The position numbers and the translations under genes are program-made. This document shows positions 36,225 to 42,871 of a stretch of 64,000 nt of DNA, one piece after another. The DNA lies in the NCBI RefSeq assembly GCF_026340675.1, contig NZ_JAPEOX010000001.1, positions 3,286,001-3,350,000 of the forward strand, written 5' to 3'. This stretch comes from Streptomyces sp. NBC_01264. GTDB lineage: Bacteria; Actinomycetota; Actinomycetes; Streptomycetales; Streptomycetaceae. The notes under the pieces are model-generated. The model did no database searches and had not been told where the DNA came from. It saw only the letters and a list, made by a program, of their open reading frames with translations. Each line of letters begins with the position of its first letter. The first letter of the stretch is position 1.

Positions 36225-36394
36225 CCGCCTGGACGCCCAGCAACCCCGACGCCGAGCCCGACCACGACAAGCCCGCCCGCACCATCTGCCGTCCCTGCGG
36301 CGGCGGCATCACCTGGATCGACTGCCCGACCGGCGGCTGGTGGGCCCACGACATCCACCCCGCCGACGGACACGACGCCACACCCGCCGCCTGA
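36221..36394 (+). CDS. 57-residue zinc-binding microprotein
   Basis: ATG 36221 to TGA 36392. ARTICRPCGGGITWIDCPTGGWWAHDIHPADGHD: CxxC with a later Cys and His residues gives a likely small zinc ribbon. Function unknown. Confidence 0.5.
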   Translation: MTAWTPSNPDAEPDHDKPARTICRPCGGGITWIDCPTGGWWAHDIHPADGHDATPAA

Positions 36395-36440
36395 CCTGCC
36401 CGTCCTGACCACTCGCGCCCGTGACCACCGGAGGACCACC

Positions 36441-36668
36441 GTGACCGAGACCCGCCTCACCTGCATCAGCCCCGACGCCGCAGCCGCTGTCGTCGACGAA
36501 GCCACTCGCCCCGGCGACACCTTTCACACCGTCCGGCAGGACGGCGCCACCGTCGTCATCGGCTACTTCGACCTGCGCTGGCCGATGGACGTCGCCGACT
36601 GGGCGTTCACCAACGGTCACGCCCACGACGCCGACGCAGCCCGCGTCATCGGCAGCCTCGGCTGCTGA
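36441..36668 (+). CDS. Small hypothetical prophage protein
   Basis: 75 residues from GTG 36441 (CGGAGG upstream). TCISPDAAAAVVDEATRPGDTFHTVRQDGATVVIGYFDLRW suggests a small alpha/beta fold. It is followed by a terminator. No family recognised. Confidence 0.55.
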   Translation: MTETRLTCISPDAAAAVVDEATRPGDTFHTVRQDGATVVIGYFDLRWPMDVADWAFTNGHAHDADAARVIGSLGC

Positions 36669-36676
36669 ACGCAGAC

Positions 36677-36707
36677 GGCCCGCCCCCGAAGCAAGCGGGG
36701 GCGGGCC
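36677..36707 (+). terminator. Terminator within the early region
   Basis: A 12-bp perfect stem GGCCCGCCCCCG (36677-36688) pairs with 36696-36707 around a 7-nt loop, starting nine bases after a stop codon. Confidence 0.8.
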
Positions 36708-36741
36708 ACCCACCGATCATCCACCACGCAAGGAGACCGTG

Positions 36742-37164
36742 ATGCCGAACCGAATCCAGCGCCGCCGTACCCGCGGGTGGCGCAAGCCAGAGAACGCCGT
36801 GATCGTCAGCCGACCGTCCCGCTACGGGAATCCGTTCACCATCCAGGACGCCATCGACGCCGGCGTCACCGACCCTCGCCGCGCAGCGGCCATCAACTTC
36901 GCCGAGTGGCTGCGCGTCGGAACGGCGGGCAGTTGGTACAGCCCGACCTACCGGATCGGCCGCCAGATCTTCGACCGTCGGCGGATCCTAAACGGCCTGG
37001 CCGATCTCCGCGGCAGGGACCTTGCTTGCACCTGCCCCCTGCCCAAGCCGGGCCAGCCCGACCTCTGCCACGGGGCGGTGCTGCTGGCCCTCGCGAACTC
37101 GGACGGCGACCCGGACGACGTGCTCCGTGCGGCGGGCTCCGCGCTGTACCTGGCAGCGTCGTGA
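36742..37164 (+). CDS. DUF4326 family protein, copy 2
   Basis: 140 residues from ATG 36742 (AAGGAGA six bases upstream; GTG 36739 is possible). NRIQRRRTRGWRKPENAVIVSRPSRYGNPF and LACTCPLPKPGQPDLCHGAVLLALANS place it in DUF4326. The usual metal-like Cys/His pattern (CTCP ... CHG) is better kept here than in copy 1. Function unknown. Confidence 0.78.
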   Translation: MPNRIQRRRTRGWRKPENAVIVSRPSRYGNPFTIQDAIDAGVTDPRRAAAINFAEWLRVGTAGSWYSPTYRIGRQIFDRRRILNGLADLRGRDLACTCPLPKPGQPDLCHGAVLLALANSDGDPDDVLRAAGSALYLAAS

Positions 37165-37406
37165 CCGCGCCCGCCCGGCCGATGCGCCATCTGCTGCCCG
37201 CGCAGGAGCAGATGCTCCAGCTCGCTGCTGACGGTGCCACCGACCGTGAGATCGCCCACCAGCTCCGGGTACCCCTCGCCACGATCCGCTCGCAGTGGCG
37301 CTACCACCTCCGCCCAGCCCTCGGCGGCATCGACCGAACCCACACCATCGCGCTCGCCGTCGCCGCAGGCATAGCCCACCCCGTCCCGAAGGAGTCCGCA
37401 GCATGA
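37161..37406 (+). CDS. LuxR-type HTH prophage regulator
   Basis: 81 residues from GTG 37161, GTGA overlap. HTH like GerE/LuxR: LLPAQEQMLQLAADGATDREIAHQLRVPLATIRSQWRYHLRPALG. It has no receiver or ligand domain, so it is a bare DNA-binding module, probably a phage regulator. Confidence 0.65.
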   Translation: MTAPARPMRHLLPAQEQMLQLAADGATDREIAHQLRVPLATIRSQWRYHLRPALGGIDRTHTIALAVAAGIAHPVPKESAA

Positions 37407-37582
37407 CGACCAAGTACCTCGCAGCCCTGCTCGCCCTCGTCGACCTGGCGGAGGAACGTCCGCTGACTGCTGCGGAGGCGGGCAGGCTGCGGACCCAGCT
37501 GCACGCGCTGGACGCGAACCGGCGCCGGGTGGGCGGGATGACCGCGGCCGCGAACCGGGCGCGGAGCGGCGGCCAGCCGTGA
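37403..37582 (+). CDS. Small helical prophage protein
   Basis: 59 residues, ATGA overlap. KYLAALLALVDLAEERPLTAAEAGRLRTQLHALDANRRRVGG: two helices. Function unknown. Confidence 0.5.
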   Translation: MTTKYLAALLALVDLAEERPLTAAEAGRLRTQLHALDANRRRVGGMTAAANRARSGGQP

Positions 37583-37791
37583 CGGACTGGCCGACCTCGA
37601 AGCGCAGCCACAAGGGCCGCCCATCCCTGACCGCCGAGCAGCAGGACTTGGCCGACGAGCTCCACATGCGGGCCCTCGCCCTACGGACCGCATCCGACGG
37701 CGACCTGTCCATCACGGAGGCCGTGCACCTCGCGGCCGTGCAGCTCGGGTTGGAGGCGCCAGCGGCCCGGCCGGACGAGACGCCAGATTGA
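37579..37791 (+). CDS. Small prophage protein, possible ribbon-helix-helix/HTH
   Basis: 70 residues, GTGA overlap. KGRPSLTAEQQDLADELHMRALALRTASDGDLSITEAVHLAAVQLGL: charged helices with an HTH-like spacing. Function unknown. Confidence 0.5.
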   Translation: MTDWPTSKRSHKGRPSLTAEQQDLADELHMRALALRTASDGDLSITEAVHLAAVQLGLEAPAARPDETPD

Positions 37792-37956
37792 CCGACAGGG
37801 AATCTCTCCGCTCCGAACTGCCGCCATGCGGGGGCCTGTGTGCCCGCCTGGCGGCCTCGGGGGTGAAATCGATACCACGACTCATCTGGGGTCGCCCCAG
37901 AGCCTCACAGAGGCGCACAGCCGATCCGCACCCAACCCGACAGCCCGGAGGACCAG

Positions 37957-38301
37957 ATGAAGCTCGAGACCGCCGAAGAAGTCCGCAAGTTCCTTGTGCT
38001 CTGCCTTAAGACCCGGACCATCACCAAGCTCGCCAAGGTCATGCCCGGCTGGCTCGGCGACCAGCTTGACCCTCATGCCCCTCACCTGGCCGAACTCAAG
38101 GAAACCGCCGCCCGCCTCGACCGTGAAGCAGAGCGGGCTCACCGCGCCTACGCGAAAGCCCTCGGCGCCTGGATCGCCGCCGACGCGGAGCAGCCCCGCC
38201 CTTCGGCCCGCCCCTGCACGTGCGGCTACCCGGACGACGAGGGCGTGCACCACCCCACCGACGGCGCGCCCTGCTACATGGCCGAGGGGGCCAGCCGATG
38301 A
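37957..38301 (+). CDS. Hypothetical prophage protein with C-terminal Cys motif
   Basis: 114 residues from ATG 37957. The N-terminal part is helical (EEVRKFLVLCLKTRTITKLAKVM ... LKETAARLDREAERAHRAYAKALGAW). The C-terminal part has PCTCGYPDDEGVHHP ... PCYM, a likely zinc site. The 165 bp before it hold no gene I can support. Confidence 0.55.
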   Translation: MKLETAEEVRKFLVLCLKTRTITKLAKVMPGWLGDQLDPHAPHLAELKETAARLDREAERAHRAYAKALGAWIAADAEQPRPSARPCTCGYPDDEGVHHPTDGAPCYMAEGASR

Positions 38302-38579
38302 CCGCCCGCCCCCTCGCCATCGGCGACGTCATCCACGGCTTCGCTTACGGGGCGTTCGGCCGCGACCACTACGACTGCGTCCGCATCGAAGCCGTCGGAC
38401 CCGACTGGATCGTCGCCCGCGACCACAGCCACCCCTGGAACGAGCCGTCGTTCACGTCCGGCCGCGACAGCCTCGAACTCTGCCAGCGGGCACGCGACGA
38501 ACCCTGCCCCGTCGACAACCCGTGCCCGCTCGCCGGCGCCACCCCTCTGCCGCTGACCACGTACAGGAGCCAGCCGTGA
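38298..38579 (+). CDS. Small hypothetical prophage protein
   Basis: 93 residues, ATGA overlap. Beta-rich start (PLAIGDVIHGFAYGAFGRDHYDCVRIEAVGPDWIVARD) suggests an SH3-like barrel. The tail has CPVDNPCPLAG. Function unknown. Confidence 0.5.
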   Translation: MTARPLAIGDVIHGFAYGAFGRDHYDCVRIEAVGPDWIVARDHSHPWNEPSFTSGRDSLELCQRARDEPCPVDNPCPLAGATPLPLTTYRSQP

Positions 38580-38767
38580 CCGGCCTCGCGCTGGAGGTCG
38601 ACGGCTGGCCACCCGAGCCCTGCGACACCGCCACCCCGGTACCACCCACCCGCGCTGGTCACGGCAGCCCCTACGGCAACGTCCCCGACGGCGAGCCGCG
38701 GGCCTACCGACGGACCGTCACCGTCGGCTCCATCGACAACTATCAGCCGCAAGGAGACCCGACATGA
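38576..38767 (+). CDS. Small hypothetical prophage protein
   Basis: 63 residues, GTGA overlap at the start and ATGA at the end. Pro/Gly-rich without clear secondary structure (WPPEPCDTATPVPPTRAGHG). The coupling is the main evidence. Confidence 0.4.
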   Translation: MTGLALEVDGWPPEPCDTATPVPPTRAGHGSPYGNVPDGEPRAYRRTVTVGSIDNYQPQGDPT

Positions 38768-39687
38768 CCGCCGCCGAACCGACCGTCTGCCCCGACTGCC
38801 AGCACGAGCAGCACGCCGCCAACACGGAATGTGTCGGCTCGATCCAGCACGGCACGTCGCGCTGGCACCGCTGTCTCTGCCTCGCCCGCCCCAACGCCAA
38901 CCGGACATGCCCGCCCCTCATGAACTGCCAGGGCGGCACGCTCGGCTACGCAGACCTCTGGTACCTCCAGCAGGGCCGCAACCTGACCGGGACCGACGGC
39001 GAGACGATCACGCCCGACGTGCTCATCGACCAGCCCGAGGGGCCAGTCGTACCCACCCTCCGCGACCGGGCCATCGACGCCGTCGGTCAAGCCCTCAACG
39101 ACGCCAACTACTGGCTCCCCGTCGAAGGCCGTCCGGTTGTGGTCGACGCCGTCCTCGCCCTCGTCGGTGCCTGCAGCTGCCTCGACAACCCGCAGGTCAT
39201 GGTCGAGATCGGCTACCCGATCCGCTGCCCGCATTGCCCCACGACCGTCCCGCCCGCCAACTGGACCACGCACATCCAGCAGCACCACCCCGAGCAGCCC
39301 GAGCCACTCCGCCCCCGCGCCGAGCGCTGCCCCGAGTCCGACTGCACCGACGAGCAGCAGTGCTGGCGCTGCGACTACGAGGAATCCCAGCACGCATCAG
39401 CCACATTCGCCGCCGGCTACTGCCCGCACTGTGGCCGCGGTGACTGCGCGCCCACCGCCGACGAGTACGTGGCCAGTCAGCGGCGGGCGGTTCGCATCCA
39501 GCAGCTCCTCGACGACACCCGCGACCGGGTCCGGAAGATCCACCAGCCCGCCCTCGATTCGACTTGGACCGTCTTCGGATGCAACCACGACGGCGGACAC
39601 TCCAGCCCCTGCGCGCACTGCCGGAGTTGCTACCCCTGCCCGACGATCACTGCGCTCCAGCCGCCGAAGGAGACCCCCGATGCCTGA
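38764..39687 (+). CDS. Cys/His-rich multi-zinc-ribbon prophage protein
   Basis: 307 residues with about 30 Cys. N-terminal CPDCQHEQHAANTECVGS ... HRCLCLARPNANRTCPP, a middle helical part (LRDRAIDAVGQALNDANYWLP), then CPHCPTTVPPANWTTHIQQHH (C2H2-like), CWRCDYEESQHA, YCPHCGRGDCAPT and CNHDGGHSSPCAHCRSCYPCP. It probably holds several zinc ions as a scaffold or nucleic-acid binder. No enzyme motif is seen. Confidence 0.6.
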   Translation: MTAAEPTVCPDCQHEQHAANTECVGSIQHGTSRWHRCLCLARPNANRTCPPLMNCQGGTLGYADLWYLQQGRNLTGTDGETITPDVLIDQPEGPVVPTLRDRAIDAVGQALNDANYWLPVEGRPVVVDAVLALVGACSCLDNPQVMVEIGYPIRCPHCPTTVPPANWTTHIQQHHPEQPEPLRPRAERCPESDCTDEQQCWRCDYEESQHASATFAAGYCPHCGRGDCAPTADEYVASQRRAVRIQQLLDDTRDRVRKIHQPALDSTWTVFGCNHDGGHSSPCAHCRSCYPCPTITALQPPKETPDA

Positions 39688-40288
39688 CCTCCACGGCTGG
39701 ATCAGCGACAAGGTCGACGAGGCGGAGGCCCGAGCTCGTGCAGCCTCGGCGTGGGGCACCGTCTGGTACCACGACGACTTCGTCCACGAGATCAGGGACG
39801 AAGGCAACGGCAACACCATTGCCGCCGTCTACCAGCCCGACTACGCCGCGTACATCGTCGGCCAGGCGCCGGACGCGGTCCTCCGCCGGTGCGCCGCCGA
39901 CCGGAAGATCCTCGCCCGCCACAACGTCGACCCGGACAAGGCGGGCTGGTCCGAAGCCACGATGTGCAAGGGCTGCGGCGTCTACGGCGACTGCGACTGG
40001 CCCGAGACCGACAACCTCAACGACTGCCCCGAACTCCTCGACCTCGCCGCCGGCTACGGCATCACCGAGGAGGAGCTCACCCAGCTCGAGCGGCCCGCAC
40101 CCCCGGCCCGCTTTCCCTCTACCAGTGACGTGATCGCAGAGTCCATCCGCAACCTTTATGCCGCCGTCGCCGAGGCAGGCCTTGCGGTCACGACGCCGCC
40201 CCCGCCGACACCCCTCGGGCGGGCGCTCGACATCCTCGGCCCGCACCTGCGAGACCAGCCGCTCTACCGCGAGGAGACCCAGCCGTGA
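39680..40288 (+). CDS. DUF6221-like prophage protein, copy 1
   Basis: 202 residues from ATG 39680. The pattern APDAVLRRCAADRKILARHN followed by CKGCGVYGDCDWPETDNLNDCPELLDLAAGYG resembles the DUF6221 layout (xPARVLAEVxAKRxIL ... C-x2-C ... CPxLRxLALPYADHP) but is diverged. The C-terminal extension is helical. Function unknown; a closer member lies at 47888-48427. Confidence 0.55.
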   Translation: MPDLHGWISDKVDEAEARARAASAWGTVWYHDDFVHEIRDEGNGNTIAAVYQPDYAAYIVGQAPDAVLRRCAADRKILARHNVDPDKAGWSEATMCKGCGVYGDCDWPETDNLNDCPELLDLAAGYGITEEELTQLERPAPPARFPSTSDVIAESIRNLYAAVAEAGLAVTTPPPPTPLGRALDILGPHLRDQPLYREETQP

Positions 40289-40428
40289 ACGAGCCCATCG
40301 GTCCGATCACCGCCTTCGCAGCCGCAGCTGTCCAGCTCCACGAGATGTACGTGGCCTTCGTCGAGGCCGGCTTCACCGAAGAGCAGGCCCTCGAGCTGAC
40401 GAAGACAGCCCTCCTCATCGGCCGGTGA
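40285..40428 (+). CDS. 47-residue helical microprotein
   Basis: GTG 40285 to TGA 40426, GTGA overlap. GPITAFAAAAVQLHEMYVAF continues VEAGFTEEQALELTKTALLIGR: two amphipathic helices. It is the last gene before a terminator. Confidence 0.5.
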   Translation: MNEPIGPITAFAAAAVQLHEMYVAFVEAGFTEEQALELTKTALLIGR

Positions 40429-40429
40429 A

Positions 40430-40462
40430 CAGGGGGCGCGCACCATCCGGTACGCGCCCCTG
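40430..40462 (+). terminator. Terminator ending the early operon
   Basis: CAGGGGGCGCG pairs with CGCGCCCCTG (40453-40462) with one bulged G, two bases after the last early-gene stop. Confidence 0.7.
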
Positions 40463-40567
40463 TACCGGAATGGTCTGGCCCCACCCGTCACGAATCGGCA
40501 ACATGCGGGACGGCCGGTGGTGGTAGCCGGTCGGATGGCCCCTTCGCCACCAGCCCCCGGGGGGACC

Positions 40568-40918
40568 ATGAACACCCGCACCACCGCCGTCGCCGGCACC
40601 ACAGTCGTCGCACTCATAGCCCTGCTTGTCGGATGCGTTCGAGGCGCAGATCCTGCGCCCGCTTCGGTGACGACCGCACCGCCGAGCCCATCCGTCAGTC
40701 CGACAGCGACGCTCAGCCTTACTGCACGTAAGTCCTTGTGCACGGAAGCGCTTATTGCGGGGCATGCCGGGCGGACTGGCTCGATGGAATCCGACCCGCG
40801 GCCAGCCGAGTGCATGAGCCTTGAGTACGGCGACTTCTTCGACGCCTACTTCTACGCTCAGCAGGAAGTGAATCGAAAGGCGCGTGAAGCGCTGTTGAGC
40901 CCGCACCCTACCGATTGA
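40568..40918 (+). CDS. Prophage-encoded lipoprotein
   Basis: 116 residues from ATG 40568. N-terminal hydrophobic stretch AVAGTTVVALIALLVGCVRG with the lipobox LVGC gives a lipid-modified Cys at about residue 23, followed by a Ser/Thr/Pro spacer and a small helical domain (SLTARKSLCTEALIAGHAGR ... FYAQQEVNRKAREALL) with two further Cys. It has its own terminator and is less coupled than its neighbours. A lysogeny-expressed surface protein (for example superinfection exclusion) is a possibility, not shown. Confidence 0.6.
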   Translation: MNTRTTAVAGTTVVALIALLVGCVRGADPAPASVTTAPPSPSVSPTATLSLTARKSLCTEALIAGHAGRTGSMESDPRPAECMSLEYGDFFDAYFYAQQEVNRKAREALLSPHPTD

Positions 40919-40924
40919 ACTGCG

Positions 40925-40952
40925 GAAGCCCCCTCCTCAAGGAGGGGGCTTC
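40925..40952. terminator. Bidirectional terminator
   Basis: A 12-bp perfect stem GAAGCCCCCTCC (40925-40936), loop TCAA, pairs with 40941-40952, between the lipoprotein gene and the convergent HTH gene. Confidence 0.88.
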
Positions 40953-40961
40953 GTGCTGTCG

Positions 40962-41234
40962 CTAGGTGCCAGTCGGCGGCTTGGCGGCACCCCGACCGCG
41001 GCGCGTGCGGTTCCGAAAGAACTCTTCGATGGGCGCCCAGGGCATAGCCCACGCGTTGCCGATCTTCAGCCAATGGTCCGGCTGGACGGGCCAGTCGGGA
41101 TCGGTATCTGCGATGTGGCGAACGCCCTGGCGTGTGATCGTCCGGGGCATGAAGTCGCTAGCGTTGAGACGCTTGGCGATCTCAGTAAAGGTCACGAGTT
41201 CGGGGATTCCGCCCCCTCCATTTTCAGCCGACAT
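40962..41234 (-). CDS. AlpA/excisionase-like HTH protein
   Basis: 90 residues from ATG 41234. VTFTEIAKRLNASDFMPRTITRQGVRHIADTDPDWPVQPDHWLKIGNAWAMPWAPIEEFFRNR: HTH followed by a wing, as in phage AlpA/excisionase regulators. The C-terminus is basic. It is leftward and divergent from the hairpin-repeat region at 41307-41407, so it may control that region or itself. Confidence 0.65.
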   Translation of the reverse strand: MSAENGGGGIPELVTFTEIAKRLNASDFMPRTITRQGVRHIADTDPDWPVQPDHWLKIGNAWAMPWAPIEEFFRNRTRRGRGAAKPPTGT

Positions 41235-41255
41235 GGCCCCACTTTCTCAGAGTAC

Positions 41256-41284
41256 TTGTCAAAGCGCCAGCTCTGGCGTAGCGT
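41256..41284 (+). promoter_or_regulatory. Promoter upstream of the hairpin repeats
   Basis: TTGTCA (41256-41261), a 17-bp spacer and TAGCGT (41279-41284). The spacer carries GCCAG/CTGGC, a small dyad that could be an operator. Transcription from about 41291 would include all three hairpins as a 5' leader. Confidence 0.55.
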
Positions 41285-41306
41285 CTTTCTCGTAACCAAC
41301 CCGGCA

Positions 41307-41407
41307 CCGCTGGTGACACAGCGGCAAGGTGAGGAAACAACGACGGGGCCTGGTGGTGACACACCAGACCCCGCCTCCACGGGCTTGGCGGTGACACGCC
41401 GAGACCG
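41307..41407 (+). repeat. Three hairpins with identical 8-nt loop GGTGACAC and differing stems
   Basis: Loops lie at 41312-41319, 41355-41362 and 41390-41397. Their stems are CCGCT/AGCGG, CTGGT/ACCAG and CTTGGC/GCCGAG. Hairpins 2 and 3 extend past a single mismatch with CGGGG/CCCCG and CGG/CCG. Pairing is kept while stem sequence changes and the loop is invariant, which argues for a selected structure or a bound 8-mer and not for chance repeats. Confidence 0.75.
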
Positions 41408-41444
41408 CAACGCCCGGACCACTGACATCACCAGGGGACCAGAC

Positions 41445-41624
41445 ATGACGAATCGTACTTGCGCTATGCGCAGTAATGACAGCACCCCGGACCGACGTCT
41501 CGTCGCCGCGGGGATCAAGCGCACCGGTCAGCCGTGGCTCATCGAGCAGCCGCAGCAGTCCGCCGCCGACCAGGCTGCGCACGCTGCCGCCTCCCACGTC
41601 CGCCGCCCGGCGATGACGTCATGA
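41445..41624 (+). CDS. Small prophage protein downstream of the hairpin leader
   Basis: 59 residues from ATG 41445 (CAGGGGACC upstream). Polar, with RRLVAAGIKRTGQPWLIEQP and an Ala/Gln/His-rich end. First gene of the block leading to the FtsK-like gene. Function unknown. Confidence 0.5.
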   Translation: MTNRTCAMRSNDSTPDRRLVAAGIKRTGQPWLIEQPQQSAADQAAHAAASHVRRPAMTS

Positions 41625-41803
41625 ACGTGAGCCGGATCAACCGCGAGGCCACCACGAAGACGGCGCGCGAGGCCTTGGAGGCTTCTCGGGCCATGACCGG
41701 CGCGGCCAGCGACAGCGAAATCTGGCGGACGCTCGGTGCCCTCGAGTGCACGGTCGAGGCCCTGCTGCGGGTCATCGACGAGCTGACCGCAGCGGCGAAG
41801 TGA
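41621..41803 (+). CDS. Small helical prophage protein
   Basis: 60 residues, ATGA overlap. REATTKTAREALEASRAMTGAASDSEIWRTLGALECTVEALLRVIDEL: a helical bundle outline. Function unknown. Confidence 0.5.
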   Translation: MNVSRINREATTKTAREALEASRAMTGAASDSEIWRTLGALECTVEALLRVIDELTAAAK

Positions 41804-41970
41804 TGGCCGCCTCCGCCCAGTCGGGCCACAGCGTCATCGATCAGCCGGCCACCGCCCAGGACTGCCGCGCCGAGTACGCCGCCGCCGAGTCCCAGCGTGC
41901 CGAGTCCGCTGGCGCCCAGCGTGACCAGCTCGGCTCCGCGACCAGCGCGCAGCTCCTGACCAACCGCTAG
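41803..41970 (+). CDS. Small Ala/Gln-rich prophage protein
   Basis: 55 residues from ATG 41803 (TGATG overlap). QDCRAEYAAAESQRAESAGAQRDQ: probably a helix. Function unknown. Confidence 0.45.
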   Translation: MAASAQSGHSVIDQPATAQDCRAEYAAAESQRAESAGAQRDQLGSATSAQLLTNR

Positions 41971-42009
41971 ACCCCACCCTCCCGGCACGACCAACCGAGG
42001 AGCACCGTC

Positions 42010-42174
42010 ATGTCGAATCCCACCGCTGCCGAGATCGCCGCCGAGGCCGCCCGGTACGCCATCGAGAACCCGAGCATGCAGAACCTGCAGACCGCGCACG
42101 CCATGCTCCAGGGCGCCCAGGCCGAGGGCGCCACGAACGACGAGTTCCGCGCCGCTGCCGACAAGCTCCGCTAA
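42010..42174 (+). CDS. 54-residue helical prophage protein
   Basis: ATG 42010 to TAA 42172 (GAGGAG upstream). AAEIAAEAARYAIENPSMQN and MLQGAQAEGATNDEFRAAADKLR: two to three helices. Function unknown. Confidence 0.5.
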   Translation: MSNPTAAEIAAEAARYAIENPSMQNLQTAHAMLQGAQAEGATNDEFRAAADKLR

Positions 42175-42209
42175 CCCCACCCCGCCTGACCACCGGAAGG
42201 ACCACCGTC

Positions 42210-42365
42210 ATGCCCAGCTCCCCCCTGATCGAGACGCCCGACGAGTACACCCTCGCCCTCGCCGAGCGTGAGACGCAGACCGACACCATCGACCCGGTGA
42301 CCGCGCTCATCGAGGCCCGTATCCAGGTCGCCGAGTTCCGGCACAGCTACCTCGAGGCCGCGTGA
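42210..42365 (+). CDS. 51-residue acidic prophage protein
   Basis: ATG 42210 to TGA 42363 (GGAAGGA upstream). DEYTLALAERETQTDTIDPV, then TALIEARIQVAEFRHSYLEAA: acidic helices. Function unknown. Confidence 0.5.
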   Translation: MPSSPLIETPDEYTLALAERETQTDTIDPVTALIEARIQVAEFRHSYLEAA

Positions 42366-42547
42366 TGCGCAGCGAGCGCACCCGGAAGCCGTCTGTGGCC
42401 GACCGGGCGAGCCGGGCCCTGATCAAGGCCGGAGACCAGGCCGGCGGCAACCTCGGCTTCAAGGTCGCCAACCTCGCGAGCATCGTCCTGTTCAACCGGG
42501 ACTGGAAGCCGTGTGACGAACACTGCGGCTGCCCCGGCGAGCACTGA
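42365..42547 (+). CDS. Small basic prophage protein with C-terminal Cys/His
   Basis: 60 residues from ATG 42365 (GTG 42362 possible). SVADRASRALIKAGDQAGGNLGFKVANLASIVLF, then KPCDEHCGCPGEH: CxxxCxC with His may bind metal. Function unknown. Confidence 0.5.
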   Translation: MRSERTRKPSVADRASRALIKAGDQAGGNLGFKVANLASIVLFNRDWKPCDEHCGCPGEH

Positions 42548-42559
42548 CCGGAGGCCACC

Positions 42560-42871
42560 GTGCACGCCTACCTGATCACCGCGCAGCCGTCGCGCTGGCG
42601 TCGAGCCGGCCGATGGGTCCGGGTGTGCACGACCCGTCTCCTCATCGGCGCCGTCCTCCTCCTCCTGGGGCTGTTGGTCCTCGTGATCCGCAGCCTCCGC
42701 CCCATCGTCAACGTCCTCGCCACATGGGCAGTCCGCACCGAGCTGGAGATCAGCATCCGGACCGGACTGCCCTCCATCGGCGCCAGCCTCGGCGCCCACC
42801 TGACCGAAGAGTTCGTCCGCGAGTTCCACAAGGGCTGGGACCGCACCACCAAGGAAGGACAGCCGTCATGA
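42560..42871 (+). CDS. Small membrane protein
   Basis: 103 residues from GTG 42560 (CGGAGG upstream). A basic start (RWRRAGRWVRVCTTR) leads to one long TM helix (LLIGAVLLLLGLLVLVI) and an amphipathic tail (IRTGLPSIGASLGAHLTEEFVREFHKGWD). ATGA-coupled to the DUF2637-like gene. It is similar in size and topology to Spd (spread) proteins of Streptomyces plasmids. Confidence 0.55.
   Translation: MHAYLITAQPSRWRRAGRWVRVCTTRLLIGAVLLLLGLLVLVIRSLRPIVNVLATWAVRTELEISIRTGLPSIGASLGAHLTEEFVREFHKGWDRTTKEGQPS

Noticed and set aside
37792..37956. Small gene in the 165-bp gap before 37957
   Set aside because: The only open frame would need a TTG start with no ribosome site, and its composition is not coding-like.
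41280..41410. CRISPR array
   Set aside because: The GGTGACAC repeats are short, irregularly spaced (43 and 35 bp) and part of hairpins; there are no cas genes and no uniform spacers.
41421..41440. Possible fourth GGTGACAC-type hairpin on the opposite strand
   Set aside because: The reverse strand has TGGTGATGTCAG, only partly like the loop, with a 3-bp stem; too weak to include with the other three.
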